In this document: piece by piece, positions 5,921-6,711 of the stretch
Layout of the letters: each line of letters opens with the position of its first letter
Numbering within the stretch: the stretch's first letter is position 1
DNA from: Elusimicrobiota bacterium
GTDB taxonomy: Bacteria > Elusimicrobiota > Elusimicrobia > UBA1565 > JACRDR01
Direction: 5' to 3'
Assembly: GCA_016212845.1 (NCBI GenBank)
Contig: JACRDR010000091.1
Span: forward strand, 1 to 6,711
Length of the DNA stretch: 6,711 bases
Program-made: the position numbers and the translations under genes
The notes under the pieces: model-generated
The model's input: only the letters and a program-made list of their open reading frames with translations
Databases searched by the model: none
Told to the model about the DNA's origin: nothing

Positions 5921-6711
5921 CGGCGGGGTTCGAGCACCTGGTCGACGCGGGCCAGCAGGTCGCGAGGCAGGAAGGGCTTCGGCAAGAAAGCCGCGCCGTG
6001 CCGGCGGATGACGTCGCGCGCCCGCGCGGTCGCGTAGCCGCTCATGAACAGGACGGGCACGTCCGGCCGCAGGCGGCGCATGCGCTCGTAGGCCTCGAGC
6101 CCGTCGAGCTTCGGCATGACGACGTCGAGGATTACGAGGCGGACGCCCGCGGGCGCGTCCTCGAAGAGCTTCGCCGCCTCCTCGCCGTCCTTGGCTACGA
6201 GCAGTTTGAAGCCGTGCGGCGCGAGCACCCGCGCGACCGCGTCGCGCACCAGAGGCTCGTCGTCGGCGACGAGGATCGTCCCGCGAGAGCCGGGCGCCGC
6301 GCCGGCTAAGACGGGGGGAGGCGCCTGCTCCCGCGCGGCGGGGCCGGCGGCCGGAACGAGCAGCGTGAACGTGGAGCCCCGGCCGACCTCGCTCTCGAAG
6401 CTCAGGAGGCCGCCGTGATCATGCGCGATCGAGTAGGCCATCGACAGTCCGAGGCCGGTGCCCTGCCCCGGGGCGCGCGTGGTGAAGAAGGGCTCGAAGA
6501 TGCGCTGCCGGTGGTCGGCCGAGATGCCGTGCCCGCTGTCTTCGACGACGAGCACGGCGTAGCGTCCCGGAGGGAGAACGCCCTGAGGCGACGCGAGCGC
6601 CTCCTGGAGCGTCGCCGCGCGGGTGGAGACGCTCACGCGGCCCTCGCCATTAATGGCGTCGCGCGCGTTTAAGCAGAGGTTGAGCAGCACCTGGTCGAGC
6701 TGGTCGGCGTC
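5917..6711 (-). CDS. Hybrid histidine kinase, C-terminal part: HATPase plus receiver (5' end outside window)
   Basis: The frame is open from the right edge to TGA at 5919-5917, and 264 residues are visible; the sensor and phosphoacceptor-His regions lie outside. In window numbering the N box is VLLNLCLNARDAI (8-20, with N15). The G1 box is DSGHGI (58-63), the F box FEPFFTT (72-78), and the G2 box GQGTGLGLS (82-90). A linker rich in Ala and Pro (about 121-143) leads to a receiver domain at about 145-260. There, ADDE (149-152) is the acid pocket, D196 in ILDVVMPKLDG the phosphoacceptor, S224 in FMSGYA the switch residue, and K245 in LPKPF the conserved Lys. The architecture resembles CckA-type hybrid kinases with a C-terminal receiver. 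All ATP-binding and receiver residues look intact. It shares an ATGA overlap with the downstream single-domain regulator, making a two-gene or longer operon. Confidence 0.93.
   Translation of the reverse strand, partial: DADQLDQVLLNLCLNARDAINGEGRVSVSTRAATLQEALASPQGVLPPGRYAVLVVEDSGHGISADHRQRIFEPFFTTRAPGQGTGLGLSMAYSIAHDHGGLLSFESEVGRGSTFTLLVPAAGPAAREQAPPPVLAGAAPGSRGTILVADDEPLVRDAVARVLAPHGFKLLVAKDGEEAAKLFEDAPAGVRLVILDVVMPKLDGLEAYERMRRLRPDVPVLFMSGYATARARDVIRRHGAAFLPKPFLPRDLLARVDQVLEPRR

Noticed and set aside
1..6711. A defence island, retron, toxin-antitoxin pair or mobile element
   Set aside because: No reverse transcriptase, nuclease, transposase, integrase, direct-repeat array or terminal inverted repeats were found in any frame. 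The genes are signalling and envelope proteins.

Overview
The window is GC-rich (roughly two-thirds G+C by eye, with third codon positions mostly G or C). It is packed with bacterial genes and looks chromosomal. A CheR-type signalling protein, a CckA-like hybrid histidine kinase, Sec signal peptides and a putative outer-membrane or periplasmic DUF4105 protein point to a Gram-negative, didermic bacterium. The phylum cannot be fixed from this sequence; Myxococcota/Bdellovibrionota-like or Elusimicrobiota-like lineages would fit.

Layout: (1) 1-2082, plus strand: the C-terminal 693 residues of a large CheB/CheR-PAS type sensory protein. It is cut by the left edge and has a CheR methyltransferase domain, a PAS-like domain, a regular heptad coiled coil and two further PAS-like domains, with no kinase domain. 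(2) 2079-3062, minus strand: a membrane protein with an N-terminal zinc ribbon, one transmembrane helix and an extracytoplasmic domain, overlapping gene 1 tail to tail by 4 nt. (3) 3063-3172: a compact divergent promoter region. Two copies of TTGACA-N17-TAGACT face away from each other in mirror symmetry, and their -35 boxes form a perfect inverted repeat. (4) 3173-3655, plus strand: a small secreted DUF3015 protein. (5) 3673-3718: a strong intrinsic terminator that runs into the 5' end of the next frame. (6) 3717-5567, plus strand: a DUF4105 (Lnb-like) protein. (7) 5558-5920 and 5917-6711, minus strand: a single-domain response regulator, translationally coupled (ATGA) behind a hybrid histidine kinase cut by the right edge.

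The centre of interest is the block 2079-5567. The zinc-ribbon/TM gene and the DUF3015-DUF4105 pair leave one symmetric promoter region and are therefore probably co-regulated, which suggests an envelope-related module. The DUF4105 protein carries a His (YGHTFLR) and a Cys (ENCSF) placed like a thiol-type catalytic pair; the Pfam family has been linked to lipoprotein N-acylation in Bacteroides. The terminator inside what would be the DUF4105 signal-peptide coding region suggests that the first gene is expressed far more than the second. The flanking signalling genes show no sequence-level tie to this block. I see no tRNA, rRNA, CRISPR array, insertion sequence, phage gene or defence system. 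No stretch over 300 bases lacks a gene.
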